Assembly: GCA_911728435.2 (NCBI GenBank)
Contig: OU452203.1
Location: 15,521,651-15,585,650 of the forward strand
Source: Apoderus coryli
Taxonomy: Eukaryota > Arthropoda > Insecta > Coleoptera > Attelabidae
Direction of reading: 5' to 3'
DNA length: 64,000 nucleotides
This document shows positions 1-11,899 of this stretch, in pieces (position 1 is the stretch's first letter; the number at the start of each line of letters is the position of its first letter). Below the pieces are notes generated by a model that did not search any database, was not told where the DNA came from, and saw only the letters and a list, made by a program, of their open reading frames with translations. A program made the translations under genes and the position numbers.

Positions 1-3000
1 TCTAAAAATTTTCAGTATAACTAAATTTTAGCATTAGAAGATAAAAAAGCAAAATGTTCCTTTGACAACTATGACATGAAAAAACTGTTAATGCTCTTCC
101 GGTTGCAACATCATGTTGGATAGAGTAAATGGGATTTCCTTTATTTCTCAATTCTTTTTTTTTTTTTTTTGAATCTGAAAATTGCCCTTTGTCATCGCTT
201 CTAATATTAAAACGTACGTTATTACAGATATCACTATGGGGCCCAATCACCCTACCAACGTGACGCGCTCTTTTGCTCTAATTGCATCTACAGGAAATTT
301 GATTTTTGTTCGCATGACAACGACAACAACGTATATGAAATAAATGATAAGCTGCAGTTTTCACGCTGTAATACGCGACCAAATTGGCAATTTTATCCGA
401 AAATGTTAATAATGTTAAATCTTTCTGACAGTATAACATAGTAATATGCAAAATAGTATAATTTGATAGTGATGGTTGAATTTTGGGTAAAATTTGGCTA
501 AAAATAGTAAATAATGTAGGTACTCGCTTATGCTTTATTAGAAAATTAAATAAAACCAAATCAGAGAGCAGGATCCTATTTTGTAATTTGCGCTGTTATT
601 GCTTGCTAAGCCTTAATTATTCTGAAACCAATACAATATTTATACCAGATTGTTAATCGAGCAAGGAGAGAGGGGCCCTTATATTAAAATGAAAAATAAT
701 AACAAAATCACTCTATAAATCTATATTACAAACATACATAGCTTGATATCAATCAATATTAAAATATAAAAACGTTAAATAAACTTATTTTGCAATATAG
801 AATACTAAAATAAATACAGGAACATAAAAAAATAAAACATCACAAAATAAAGCTTAGCTATAAAAAATAAAAATAAATAGAATTTTATCTATTTGAAAAT
901 AAAAATAAATGGATTACTGCAGAAAATTCAGAAAAATAGAATGTTCTGTGCGATTTAATAAAAAATTAATTAGTATAAATCCCGTTTAAATAAATAGTTT
1001 ACACTAACACACTTAGTTTTTGACTGGTAATTTGGTAAATATAACATAAATGTCAATTATTCCTTTTAAATCATTTAAGCGAGTAATTTGATTATTATTG
1101 TTATTAATTGTGTAGATTTAGAAATTTTTTAATTTCTTTTGCAATATTTTTTAAAATAAGGTAATAATTTTACACGCTTTTTAAAATTATAAAGAAAAGC
1201 CTTATCGAGTGGTCTTAAAATCAAAATATAGCCCCTTATACGACAAAAACAAATCTGATGATGATGTAAGAATAACGAAATGTTCCGCAAGGTATCTGCC
1301 ATCATTGTTGAGTAGAAAATAAAAAGTTGGTTTAAGAATGAACTTTTAGATTTTATTATTTATTCACCTAAGATAGTTTTGCAGAAATGGTTTTTAGTCT
1401 CTCTACCATTGATGGCGATGCTAATTAAAGTGGATAATAAAAATCTTGTTCGCACTTAATTGCAGAACTGTACAACGGAACCACAGTTTGTACTGTATCG
1501 AAGCAGTTGTTCAACTCAGGACGTTCTGTGAAGCCTCCAATAGCAACGTTTTCCTCATATTTTGGGCATGCGCATATTGCTTTTACATCAGCTATCCACT
1601 ACATGATCGCTTTGTCTCTTTCAGATCTTTGAAGCAAGTATAATGAGATAGCTCATTGTACTAAATGGGGTTATGTTTGTTTTTTTCTATAACATTATAT
1701 TTAGAAAAAAACACAGGTCAACAAATTACATCGTTTAATAACAAAATCAATATAGAGACGAATTTGGGGTGTAGGTGATACTGTCTCATAGATTTCGCCC
1801 GATGATTATATTCTTGATTTCGTATTCTTGGGTTCAAGTCTGGATAGTAAAATATGAAATATCATTCCATTTTTTGTATAAAATTTTATTTTGAGACGTT
1901 TCGACTGAAAGTTCAAGTCTTTTTCAATCACAAATAAAATAACAAAACATTCACATTAATGTAGAAAAAAGACTTGCATGGTTATACAATTATTGTCAAA
2001 TTAATTGGTTGATGATAATTACAACATATTAAAATTCATAATAAAATATTCATTTCTGTACATACGAGTATAAACCCACGCTCAGCAAAATTAGCATACC
2101 ACCTGTCACTCACCTCACTTACATTTTTGTGCGCCTGCGCACAATATGAGAACTAATATTTGGCTTAAACAACATCAAACTGTGACGGAACTAAGCGGGA
2201 AATCCTTTTAAAACATCCACTTGTAACACCTCCACTGAAGATGACTTACCTACGATTATTTGTATATACGTGGTATGAATAGTAAAACTAATCCCTGTGG
2301 CACACTAAGGTGACACTAGCGGCCGACGATCTAAGTCATTTAAGTCTTCTACCGCTCAAAAAGTTTTTAATTCTGTGTAAGACAAGTTTTTCTGAGTAAC
2401 TTAATAAAGACAGTGAATTTTATTTAATAAATCATTTTAAAAATTTGTGAGGAGTTTTTAGGCAAATGCTATATTAATAAATATCTATACTAACGCGATT
2501 GTGTCTCCTGAAAATGTATTATCCCCTTATTTTGGATGAAACATATTTGTCACGTTCATCTTCACAAAATAGATAATAATTATTATATGTCGTAATTGGA
2601 CCAGTTAGCTAGAATAAAATGTTTAACTATAGAAGGGGTAGATATATATATAAGAGCACACGACGCATCCCCTATCCTAAGGGATTCGATGCTAGATTTC
2701 ATCCTATGCCCACTTAATGTTAACCCTCTTACTAAAATCTTTGAACGAAAAAAAAAAGTAATTTTACGCTGGAGGGCTATTCGTCCAGTGGTACAAATTT
2801 AATCATTTATTGAAATTGTACGTAATTTGAATATCTTACAATACGCTACTCTGTTAAAGAATTAGACCCAAATAATCTCAAAATATTATTTGGGAATTAA
2901 ATTAAATTAATTAAAGTATGATACGAACTCAAAGAAGTTGCAGCACACTTGACTTTGCATCTCTCAGTTTTAATAAGAAACTAACCTGGATATATACTGG

Positions 3001-3102
3001 AGTTATATTTAGAATATGTACACTTGACGCAAGGTTTTATGTCTCATGGAACAGATTTATTCTCATATTATATTATAATATTTATATTATAAATTATTAT
3101 AT
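1..3102. other. No gene recognised
   Basis: AT-rich sequence with only short, unconvincing frames. A hairpin motif of the dispersed GAAAC-type family lies at 1898-1928 (see findings). Confidence 0.5.
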
Positions 3103-3821
3103 AACTTCCAAAAGTTATTGCTGTTTTGGAAAAGGAATTTGGTTTGTTACGCCCCTAAAAAGTCTAAGGTTTTGTCCAGAGAAGAGATCGATCAATTTTT
3201 GGCCACGGCTAGTGATGAAACTTTACTTCCTAAGGTTAGTTTGTAGATGTTTTCTTATTTCATATTTAGGTTGCTCTGGTCATTTGCCTTTGTGAAGCAT
3301 CTAGAAGAGAAGAATTGCACACTCTACGAGTGCCAGACAGTATAGAAAAAGAGAACAGCTACCTTTTAGTTACTCTTGCTTTCCTGAAACAAAGATCGAG
3401 ATCAAAAGAGCGTCTCCGGTGGTAAGAAAAGGGAACGTTGTCAATCCAGTGGAGTTGTATCGAAAATATGCTTGTCGTCGGCCAAAAAATGTACTACATG
3501 ATTATGTCTTCATCTTTTATCGTAAAGGAAAATGCACCATGCAACGCGTTGGCATTCACTAATTCGGGAAGAAGCCTTCTATTGTAGCAGCATTTTTAAA
3601 GTTGCCGCAGCAAAACGAATATACAGGTTATTATTTCCGATGTACTTCTGCTACTCTTGCTGTAGATGCAGATGTGGAGTTTACATCGCTGAAACCCCTA
3701 GGAGGTTGGAGGTAAAAATATTAATATTTTTCGATATTGTTCTAAACAACAATAATTATTTAGGTCGTTTACAGTAGCGGAAGGTTAAATAGAAGTATCT
3801 ATTGGAAAAAAAACATCGTGA
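3103..3821 (+). pseudogene. Crypton-like tyrosine recombinase, broken, with two putative introns
   Basis: The readable frame contains YAPKKSKVLSREEIDQFL, then after a gap ALVICLCEASRREELHTLRV, NPVELYRKYACRRP, FYRKGKCTMQRVGIH, TGYYFRCTSATLAVDADVEF, LKPLGGW and FTVAEG. This order matches eukaryotic Crypton-type or phage-integrase-fold recombinases, whose catalytic set is R..HxxR..H/W..Y. It is inactive: there is a one-base frameshift near 3375, TAA at 3560, Tyr where the first His is expected before FRCTSA, Leu before GGW, and TAA (3786) at the expected catalytic Tyr after AEG. Two GT..AG gaps interrupt it, 3235-3269 (35 nt, very short) and 3712-3763 (52 nt). Both restore the frame, which suggests a once-spliced gene or element. 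Confidence 0.7.
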
Positions 3822-5779
3822 CCACTTCCACGTACCAAGTACATCGTTCGCATTTGCTCCACCTTATCAGAAAGTAAATTTACCTGCCAATGGAAAAGGA
3901 GTCATTTCTTTTGCAGATACCAGTTCTTACAATGCACAAAATTGTTCATTTTATTATTATTTTTCCAAATAACTTTATTAGTCGAATAATTATTATTAGA
4001 TTACGTGTTAGCTTTTAATATTTTTAGCACTAAAAGAATTATGTATACGTTCTAAATGTATGTGATTTTTTATGTTTTTTTGTGGAATTTAGACATTCTA
4101 AGGAATTTTGGAATAGTCCGTAAAGGTTGCCAGGACGACTTTTAGGGACTAGACCGAAAAAAAAGAAGCATTACAGTTTCTCAACATCATCCCTTTATAG
4201 CGTTTAAAATAATTTTGTAAACGTATTATGTGATCAAAAAAGCTTTCTTACTTGGTGTTGAAGAACTTAAATTGAAGACTATAAAAATTAATGCATTTTA
4301 AATCTAAGTAGGTACTCTTTGGATGATGTTTTTTTTACTCAGAACCATTAGCATAAAACTCTAAAGCTCTATGTGGACAGTTACAAAACAAGGGACAGTT
4401 TTCTTTAATTTCCCGTGAAAGATTTTATAACAATATGAAGAACACATTACTACCTTATGTCCGAATTGGTGCTTGGATTTTAACAATGACCGGAATATAC
4501 GAAATGTTGATATTGTGTAAAGTTTTGATCCGTAAAGTTTTGTTCCGCAATTCTTGCCGAATAGTTTTATCAGGTGATGATTATATATTTTTTAGTTAAA
4601 ACCAACATTTCTTTGCTTGCTTTTATTGGCTTTTGGACTGGTTTTCGCGATTCCTAAATCATTTGTTTAAAAATGATATGTGAAACATTTTTAGAGAAAA
4701 AAATGGAAATCCTAACTCTAGAGAATAAAAATTAGACCTAAATCCTAGGATGTATTTATTAATAAAAATTATGACTGACATTGAAATTATTGTGTTTCAG
4801 AAATTAGGCTCTTCGGAAAAATATGCACAGGATACGTTAAGTAATTTTTCGAATATTCTCTAAATGTATGAGAGTTGTTTATGACGGTGTTTCTCAATAA
4901 TCAGCTTGAAGGGTCTAAAAATCCAATGTTTTCGATCTGTTTTCCGGAGACAGTTATCCAACAGAAATTCGCCGCTGAATGATCAAAAACATGGAATATA
5001 ATACTTGATCGTTGGTGCAACAGTTAGTCATCTACACCGACAAAGTAATCCTACTCTGTTTAATGTGTTTTTGATCTGGCGCCAACACACTGAATGTGCT
5101 GCTACTGTATACGTGTACATAATATACTTCTATTTAAAACCAGTGAGTTATTTCGCGTAAATAACGAGGCTAAAACAGCTGAAAGAGCACAAACAACAAT
5201 CCATTGATATACATTTTTTGCATTATAATAGTTTGTAAACTAGATCAGCGTTTGTATCTTTCATAGACTAATAACTTTCTTTAATTGTAACTAAAAATAA
5301 ATGTGTATCAAGCCATTCAGTTGAATACAACCAACTTTTAATGATAATTCGATTAGATTCTTTAGCAGTAAAACAACAACCAGTTTTATGTGCATGCTTT
5401 TAATTAAAAAAAAACGGCGAAAACAATAAATTTAACTTGACTTTTCACAAAGCTATAACTTTGTAAGAACTGAACTTTTCTAATGGGCTTTCAAATGCGG
5501 GGTCTTTTTGCAGATTAAGCAGCAAGAACTAATTTTGAAATTGATACGATATTTCTTTACTAATATACAGGGCTATGTAAAGTTCCAAAAAGTTTAGATG
5601 TGTGAAATATTGGCAATAATTTACTTCTTGGCTCGACTTTGGGAACTTTAATCAATTTCTCGAGACGATTTCGCCAAAATTCCAATTGATGCTGTTTGAG
5701 AGGAGGTACAAGAGGAAACAAAAACAACACACTGCCTCAGCTGTCAAAGCATGATGCTGTTCTTGAGGTATCTCGAGGA
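3822..5779. other. No gene recognised
   Basis: AT-rich, without coherent frames or clear repeats. The part next to 5780 may be decayed hAT sequence. Confidence 0.4.
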
Positions 5780-6644
5780 TCTCCTCTAAACTTGACTTGA
5801 AACAATTTATTGCGAAAAATATGCACCAATTAGGCAAATTCCACCCGTACAAGAAACTGAAGAAAAATCTTCAGATGAAGACATGGACATTGAATTTATA
5901 TTCAAAAATGCTACTCCTTAATCAGAAAATGAAGAATTGGAAACAAAAACTAAACCCATACTTTTATTCAGAGAGAGCAACAATGAATGACGTTATCCCC
6001 ACATTGCGAAGATGGCAAGAGACTTATTAAGTATTACCGCAACAAGCGTTCCTTCAGAACGACTTTTTGCAAAAGCTGGTTTAGTAGGCACTAAACTTCG
6101 GAATCGACTTCATGCGGAGTCGCCTCGTTCATTATTATGTCTTAACTCATGGTACACTTGTACGTTAAAAGATAAGCTAGTGGAATATATCCAAATTTTA
6201 TGCTACGGCAAAAGAATTGTGATTTTTATTTATTTATCTTCAGTTTATATTTTATTTTCTGAAGAAATCTTATTACTTATTATTAATTATTATTATTAGT
6301 AATTATATTTTAATTTTTAAGAGAATATAATTTTTTCTGGTTTTGTTCTGGTTTTTTTACTGTAAAGCACAATACAGTTCTTTAATAAAAGTTTCATATT
6401 TTATTCTAAATTTTATTTTTTATTTATAATTAAAGGCACGTATTACCAGACCACACCCTAAGACGCTGTTTTTTTATTAATTAAAATTTAAAATCTTATT
6501 ATTATCGTTATTGTAAATGAGCTTGACTCGAAGGATTTTATCTCGTCTCGTCTCAAAACTCGAGACAAAATGGTCAAGGGACGAGACAAAACAACTTCGA
6601 GACGAGACGAGACGTCTTGTGTCTCGTGTCTCGCGGCAACTCTA
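5780..6644 (+). mobile_element. hAT transposon remnant (C-terminal dimerisation region and 3' end)
   Basis: The frame at about 6005-6155 reads KMARDLLSITATSVPSERLF then AKAG...TKLRNRL, the typical start of the hAT C-terminal dimerisation domain found in ZBED-like transposases. The preceding frame (5797-6012, ends NDVIPTLRRW) is its frameshifted upstream part. Downstream, 6530-6644 is full of GAGAC/GTCTC repeats and closes with CGGCAACTCTA, consistent with hAT subterminal repeats and tip. No 5' end or complete catalytic domain is visible. The copy is dead. Confidence 0.7.
6530..6644. repeat. GAGAC/GTCTC subterminal repeat cluster
   Basis: About ten copies of TCTCG or GAGAC lie within 115 nt in both orientations, just before the likely right tip of the hAT remnant. 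In hAT elements such clustered short motifs are transposase binding sites; that role here is inferred from position. Confidence 0.55.
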
Positions 6645-6720
6645 GTGGTACCATTGTATAGTGGATCTGATATCAAAGTTGGTGGTAATTTTGTTACCAG
6701 TTGAGTCCACTGTATAAAAA

Positions 6721-7402
6721 TACAGGGTGTCCCAGAAGTATTCGGAGAAATTTCACGGACGGTTAGTTTGATAAAAAATAACAAATTTTACAGAAATTTT
6801 TTTAGTAATTGGTAAAGCCCTTTCAAGTGGAATTATTCGTCCTTTAAAGTTACACTTGAATAAGATGATTTTTCGGTAATAGCTCTGAAACGGTGAAATC
6901 AATTTTCATGAAACTTGGACAGTATACCCAGTACATAAAGACGGCAAATATGGAATTATAGCAACATTTCAATCATTTTCGAGTTAAGCAGCATTACTTT
7001 TGTCGGTTACGAAAATGTATTCACGTTAACGGTGCTCACAAAGTGGTTGATATAGAAAATAATTATACGTATGAGATAGAGGCCACAAAAGAAGAATTTG
7101 ATAGAGTTCAATCAGGTACACCTTGGTAACTTTTCTAATCTTCAGTCGTATACCTAGCATTTTATATATTTTTTAAACTGCTAGATCTTGCTTTTGCTAC
7201 AACACTTCTGGATGATACCACAGTCCCCGCAGAAGAAAACAATCAAGACATTGAATCCCAACTTCAACTCCTCCGAAAACGCAAAAATTCTTAGATTACT
7301 TGTCTAAACGAAAACACGAAAACCCAAAATATTTTAGTCTTATTTTTGATCGAACTAACCGTCCTTGAAATTTCTCCCAATAGGTACTTCTGGGACATCC
7401 TA
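6721..7402 (+). mobile_element. TIR element carrying a small two-exon frame
   Basis: Inverted ends of about 50 bp: the left starts TACAGGGTGTCCCAGAAGTA and the right is its diverged complement ending GGGACATCCTA, both with TA at the edge. They share the GAAATTTC...GACGGTTAG stretch. Such ends are typical of Tc1/mariner-type or related DNA transposons. There is no recognisable transposase; the interior instead holds the frame described in its own entry. The size (682 bp) fits a non-autonomous element. Confidence 0.65.
6962..7294 (+). CDS. Unrecognised small spliced-looking frame inside the 6.7 kb element
   Basis: Exon-like part 6962-7115 reads on from QHFNHFRVKQHYFCRLRKC to EATKEEFDRVQS. It then meets GTACAC, a 69-nt T-rich gap (7116-7184) ending CTAG, and a second open part reading LAFATTLLDDTTVP to LLRKRKNS with stop TAG at 7292. 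Joining restores phase (G plus AT gives Asp). A stop lies just upstream at 6959, so the 5' end is missing or mutated. I do not recognise the protein. It may be a captured host exon pair, or a chance frame. Confidence 0.35.
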
Positions 7403-8299
7403 TATATTTTCTCAATATTATGTTTAAATTTTGTATGATTTATTTTCGGATTCACATACATTATGCTATACGAACTAAAACAAAAGGCACCTGAAATCAA
7501 AATACTCGTATCAAGAAAAAACATAAGAAATAATATAGAAGACCCGCTTTGGGTGAATCTTCAATAATATATAAGATCAAGCCAACGGCTTTGTTACGGT
7601 TGGACGAGGACCCACCACAGGAATAACCAATAAATGGCGTGCATAAAACAAGACAAGATATTGTTTGTGTTCTATACTACTTCTACTACTTACTGATTTT
7701 GTCTAATTTTGTCGATGAGATGAGCCAGCGCATCGGTTGTTTGCCTTAAAGCAGAACGAAATGTTATACAGGAATGTTGTAACGCAGAAACATAAAGACA
7801 CATAATATATATGGTGTACAGTTTAAATCTTAAATCAACGAATAAATGATTCCTTTCGTTTTTCAATAATAAAAATAAATATAAAAATAATTCAATAGCA
7901 AAAGAAATCAAAGTCTATACTCCACAAAATTAATTAATTTATTGTACTTGCCATACATGCTTCGGGCATGGAATGCCCATCATCAGTTACAGCTCAACAA
8001 TTTTTGTTCTCCGTTATGTTAAATATAATAATTCAATCTGCGGAAAGAAAAGGTTTTATTTTATTTTTAAAAAACGTTAACATAGTCAAACATTCACACA
8101 AAATTGATCAAAAAAAAAGTTATTTATGATTATTTTAAATGGATCGTAAGATACTAGGTAACTATTTATACTTTGAGCCTTGGCAATCCTTATTGTTGTT
8201 CGTTGCCAGCTTTTGTTTTTACTGGAAAGTTTACATTGTTGACTTTAACGTACACCAAAGATTTTGTTCAATATTTTTGTTGTTTACAATTATTTGAAA
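7403..8299. other. No gene; one dispersed hairpin
   Basis: Non-coding. It holds the best-preserved hammerhead-like hairpin, at 7960-7986 (see findings). Confidence 0.5.
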
Positions 8300-9030
8300 A
8301 TAGTGTGTCAGCGTAAAAATCGAATGACCTCTTGAACATGCTCGTGCAATTCTTCATTACGACTTTCGACGTAAATTATCAAGACAACAGTGTATGGATC
8401 AACTGGTTTCCACATTTGAACCGCTGTTAATTGCCGAATAGCGCTGCGTTGAAAATATGTTTCCCTATTTTCAAAAAGGTTCTGAAGTACCCATGAATGT
8501 GAATTTCTGGTATTCTCTATTAAACGTGACTTCATCTTTCATCCATAAACATAATTAGTTGAAAAAGTTGTGGGTGTGAAATCAACCAAGGACAAGTCAA
8601 TACGCGCTGCATAGTCTGGTGATGGTTGTAAAAGTTTCCCACACTTTCATTTGACTAACATGAGCACGATTAGATATTCTTCGTATACTAGTAGAGGAAC
8701 TATTTCCAACCATGTTTTGGCAAGATCCTGCTGCATAGTACGTTCTGCAGTAGCTTGAGCAAACATGAAGCTTTCTGTTAACTGATTATGCACATTTATA
8801 AATACTTGCTTATTTAGTATTTCTTTATCAGACCTCCGGTGCGACATTCCTCCACTGACGTTCTCGCATTTTCGTCACAGTATCCGTAACTAAAGTGAAT
8901 ATCGGCATAGTCTTGATTTGAAAACGTGGCCATGTCAAATCAATCATTAAATTACAACGTCCAAGAATAAATAATGTCACCATAACAACATACTGTTGAA
9001 TTTAATATTGCTATGGCCATCGCACCCTGT
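8300..9030 (-). pseudogene. Decayed Tc1/mariner-superfamily transposase-like region
   Basis: On the minus strand, frame-broken pieces read TMQRVLTCPWLISHPQ, then MFMDE, then VTFNREY-like residues in order. This resembles the segment around the first catalytic Asp of insect Tc1/mariner-type transposases. Multiple stops and shifts follow. A TIR-like tip (CACCCTGTA) lies at about 9024-9032. Weak but coherent; another transposon family is possible. Confidence 0.35.
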
Positions 9031-9389
9031 ATAAATGAACAAAGCTATTGGAAATTTTGAAACTAATATTTTTTATTTAAACTCTGGAGCTTTGTATATT
9101 ACTTCTCTATTTGTAATTGATTACTTCACCTCTCTATACCCCGCTTTCATCCCCTTTAGGGATTCTGAAAATTTGCACTAAATAAATGTGAACCTCCTTT
9201 AAAAACTATCGGCTCCAAACATGAAGAAGAAATTTTTGACTGAAGTACTTATAGTTAATGCGCATGTATATTTCCGAGTAAAAGCGCCTCTGATAGCATT
9301 TTAGGGTTACCAATCCAAATGTGCTCAAATCAATCTAAATTACCTAATCTTCATATATGACAAATAGTATTCAAGACATATAAGTTTGA

Positions 9390-9552
9390 TAAATACAACA
9401 AAGACAGAATTATTACTTATTATTATTATTGTAAAATGTGCCTATTGTTTATGTTGTTTACGTATTGTTAATTTTGATAGTTTATCACTTATTATTAATT
9501 GTGGGTTGTATAAGTTTTTTCAATCAATAAAGACGATTATTATTATTATATT
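9390..9552 (+). mobile_element. LINE 3' end with ATT-repeat tail
   Basis: An AT-rich segment ends in an AATAAAGACG-type signal followed by (ATT)n at 9537-9551. This is the usual 3' terminus of several insect non-LTR retrotransposons that end in short A/T-rich tandem repeats. No coding part is recognised, so this is 3' UTR only. Confidence 0.4.
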
Positions 9553-9823
9553 TTCAAGACTACAATACTTATGAAGAAGTATTTTCTCTTTGCCAATATC
9601 GGTTGGACTGAATCGCCAGAAAACTTGATTTTTCTGCGAACGCCACTGTTTTAGGGGGTTGTTACCGGGAGGTACAGTACGGGGGCAGTCATCCCCCTGG
9701 ATCAATACTTTGTTCGTACACTCGACGTCGAATCCTTCTCTCTCCCACGAGACTATACACATAGAGAAGGAGATATAGGTAGACCTACTAGAAAGGATAA
9801 TACGTAATATGAAAAAAACTCAA

Positions 9824-9848
9824 ATATATATATATATATATATATATA
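9824..9848. repeat. (TA)n microsatellite
   Basis: About twelve uninterrupted TA units lie in otherwise AT-rich sequence. Confidence 0.9.
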
Positions 9849-10829
9849 AAACAATAAACACGAAATTATCTATATTCGATCAGCAGTAAAATATAGTTAT
9901 TACGAGGATCATATTTGATATATTCTAGAAAACCAGATGGACCAAATTAACCGACTTACTTAATTCGAGTTTTTAAAACTTTTCTAGTTCAAATCTGATG
10001 CTGTACTGACATTTATTTACAGATATTGTAAGTTAGTCTCTCCGGTGTTTAATGAGAAAACTTTAAAGTATGTACTAGTACAAAATGCCTACTAAGAAAA
10101 CCTATCGAAATTACTCTAAATAATTCATTGATACTTAAAATGTCTGTGATCTGCGTCAGAATGGTCCACATTACAACAAGATTGTTGACTTAAGGCCCAC
10201 ATCGATACGGATATTTTTTAATTGTTGTGAAAAATTCATTTTAAGCATATAAAGCACACTTTATCAGATCACTCTACAGGTCTAAAAAACCATTGCTCTT
10301 AATAATTTCTCTGTTTCCTAAAAGACATAATCACGTAGATTAAAGAGGTATTATACGTTCTGTAGATAAATATATCGAAAGTCTACTTTTATAAATAAGC
10401 TTAAGTTGAGATCTGATCACTGTGTGAGTAGTATCCGATTGAATGAGATCGTCCTTCAGTTCTAAATTAAATCACAGTCGAATTTACAAATTTATTGGTA
10501 AATTCATAAGTTTTTTATATCCCTGGATAATTATACAAACAAAAGGCTAAAACTATAAGCTGAGCCAAAGATTAATGTTAATCTTAATTAATGTTAATAT
10601 TTGGCTGAGCTAACCACTAAGACGGTTTAGCACAGATGCGTGTGTCGTCTGCGTCTTTCAAATTATTACTTTACGTCGTAATCTAATACTAGTAATCGGA
10701 ATAACTGAAATGGTCGATATATTAAAGAACTGACACAAAATCTTTGTTATAATTACAAAACAAACGAAACCAGATAAACATTTATTTAGTAGCATAGAAA
10801 ATGCAGGAAATGTTACGGGAGTTGGTCAA

Positions 10830-11890
10830 TCAAATTCATACTCTCAACTATGAAACCAAGTCTTTGGTTAAAAATAACGTCTTCGCCTGTTGAATAAACT
10901 GAATATCGGTTGGCTCAAGCGAGGCAATTTTTCGAAAGTTCTGTATATGAAACGTGTGGCAGCGAAATCTGTTATAAAATTTTGACCAAAAACCGTTGCT
11001 CAGGAATATCGAATGACGACTATCCACAATATGCTTAATTTGTAACGAAACATGGATATATGGTTATGACGTCGAAACCAAACCCCAATCAGAAGAGCCA
11101 AGACCGAAAAACACAGGTCAAATGTGAAGATGTCCTCACTGTTTTCTTCATAATAATAATAATAATTTTCATTGGTGTATACACAAGTCAAAAACAACAA
11201 ACCAACATATTATAACATATTATAACATAAGACAATAATCAACATCAAACACTATCAAACAGTTAATTCACTAAAATTATTTAACAAAAATTGGTTAAAT
11301 GAGTAGAAACATTTTTCTACTAAATAAGCTCATATTTTTGACTTAAGTGGCTTCACCGACATCACCCTAACCCCACTCAGGGAGCACATTAAAACATTTT
11401 GGACCGTAATAATTTTGAGTTGACCTGGCCTCATTTATCCTACTCAATTTTAGCCTTATTTTGCTCTGATATCTCGTACCGTATAAGGGTGCACGTTTTC
11501 ATTAAGGGTGTATCTGTAATACAATGTAGCAAAAACACAAGGCACCGTCAAAATACCAAGCCTTCTGCAACTGTGCTTACCATCGTCTCGATCTTCAATT
11601 ACAATAGCGTAATGCATCACGAGTTTTTGCCAGAAGGTCATACGGTCTATAAGGAATATTGCTTTGAAGTTATGTTCCATATTTGTGGAAAAACAATGCA
11701 TGGCTTTTGGACCTAGTCACATATCATTGCTTGTGATTTTTTGCCAAAAAAACCACCGTAATCTAGTCTCAGCCGCCGTGTTCACTGGATTTGACCCCCT
11801 GCGACTTTTTCCTATTCCCAAAAATTGAAAAGATACATTTTCGAGGATGGCACAAAACGCTGGCACAGATGAACTGAATAATTATAAAGA
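10830..11890 (+). mobile_element. Decayed mariner transposon with nested insertion
   Basis: The + strand fragments follow mariner transposase order: MKRVAAKSV (10949 on), ETWIYGYDVETKPQSEEPRP (about 11050-11110), KCEDVLTVFF up to 11149, then after an insertion FNYNSVMHHEFLPEGHTVYK (about 11596-11655), KEYCFEVM, and near 11800 CDFFLFPKLKRYIFEDG. These correspond to the ETW, HHEFLP and DFFLFP landmarks of DD34D mariners. Stops and frameshifts are frequent, so it is inactive. Confidence 0.8.
11151..11591 (-). mobile_element. 441-bp insertion in the mariner, LINE-like, with 6-bp target duplication
   Basis: The mariner frame breaks exactly where TCTTCA (11145-11150) is followed by (TAA)n and resumes after a second TCTTCA (11592-11597). 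The TAA-repeat edge suggests the 3' tail of a non-LTR element lying on the minus strand. There is no recognisable protein; the two overlapping frames inside are probably not genes. Confidence 0.6.
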
Positions 11891-11899
11891 AAACATTCT

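Noticed and set aside
2918..3295. 125-codon + frame overlapping the Crypton relic
   Set aside because: It is in a different frame from the recombinase motifs and matches nothing.
11399..11701. Overlapping + and - frames as genes
   Set aside because: They span the edge of a nested insertion and a mariner coding remnant.
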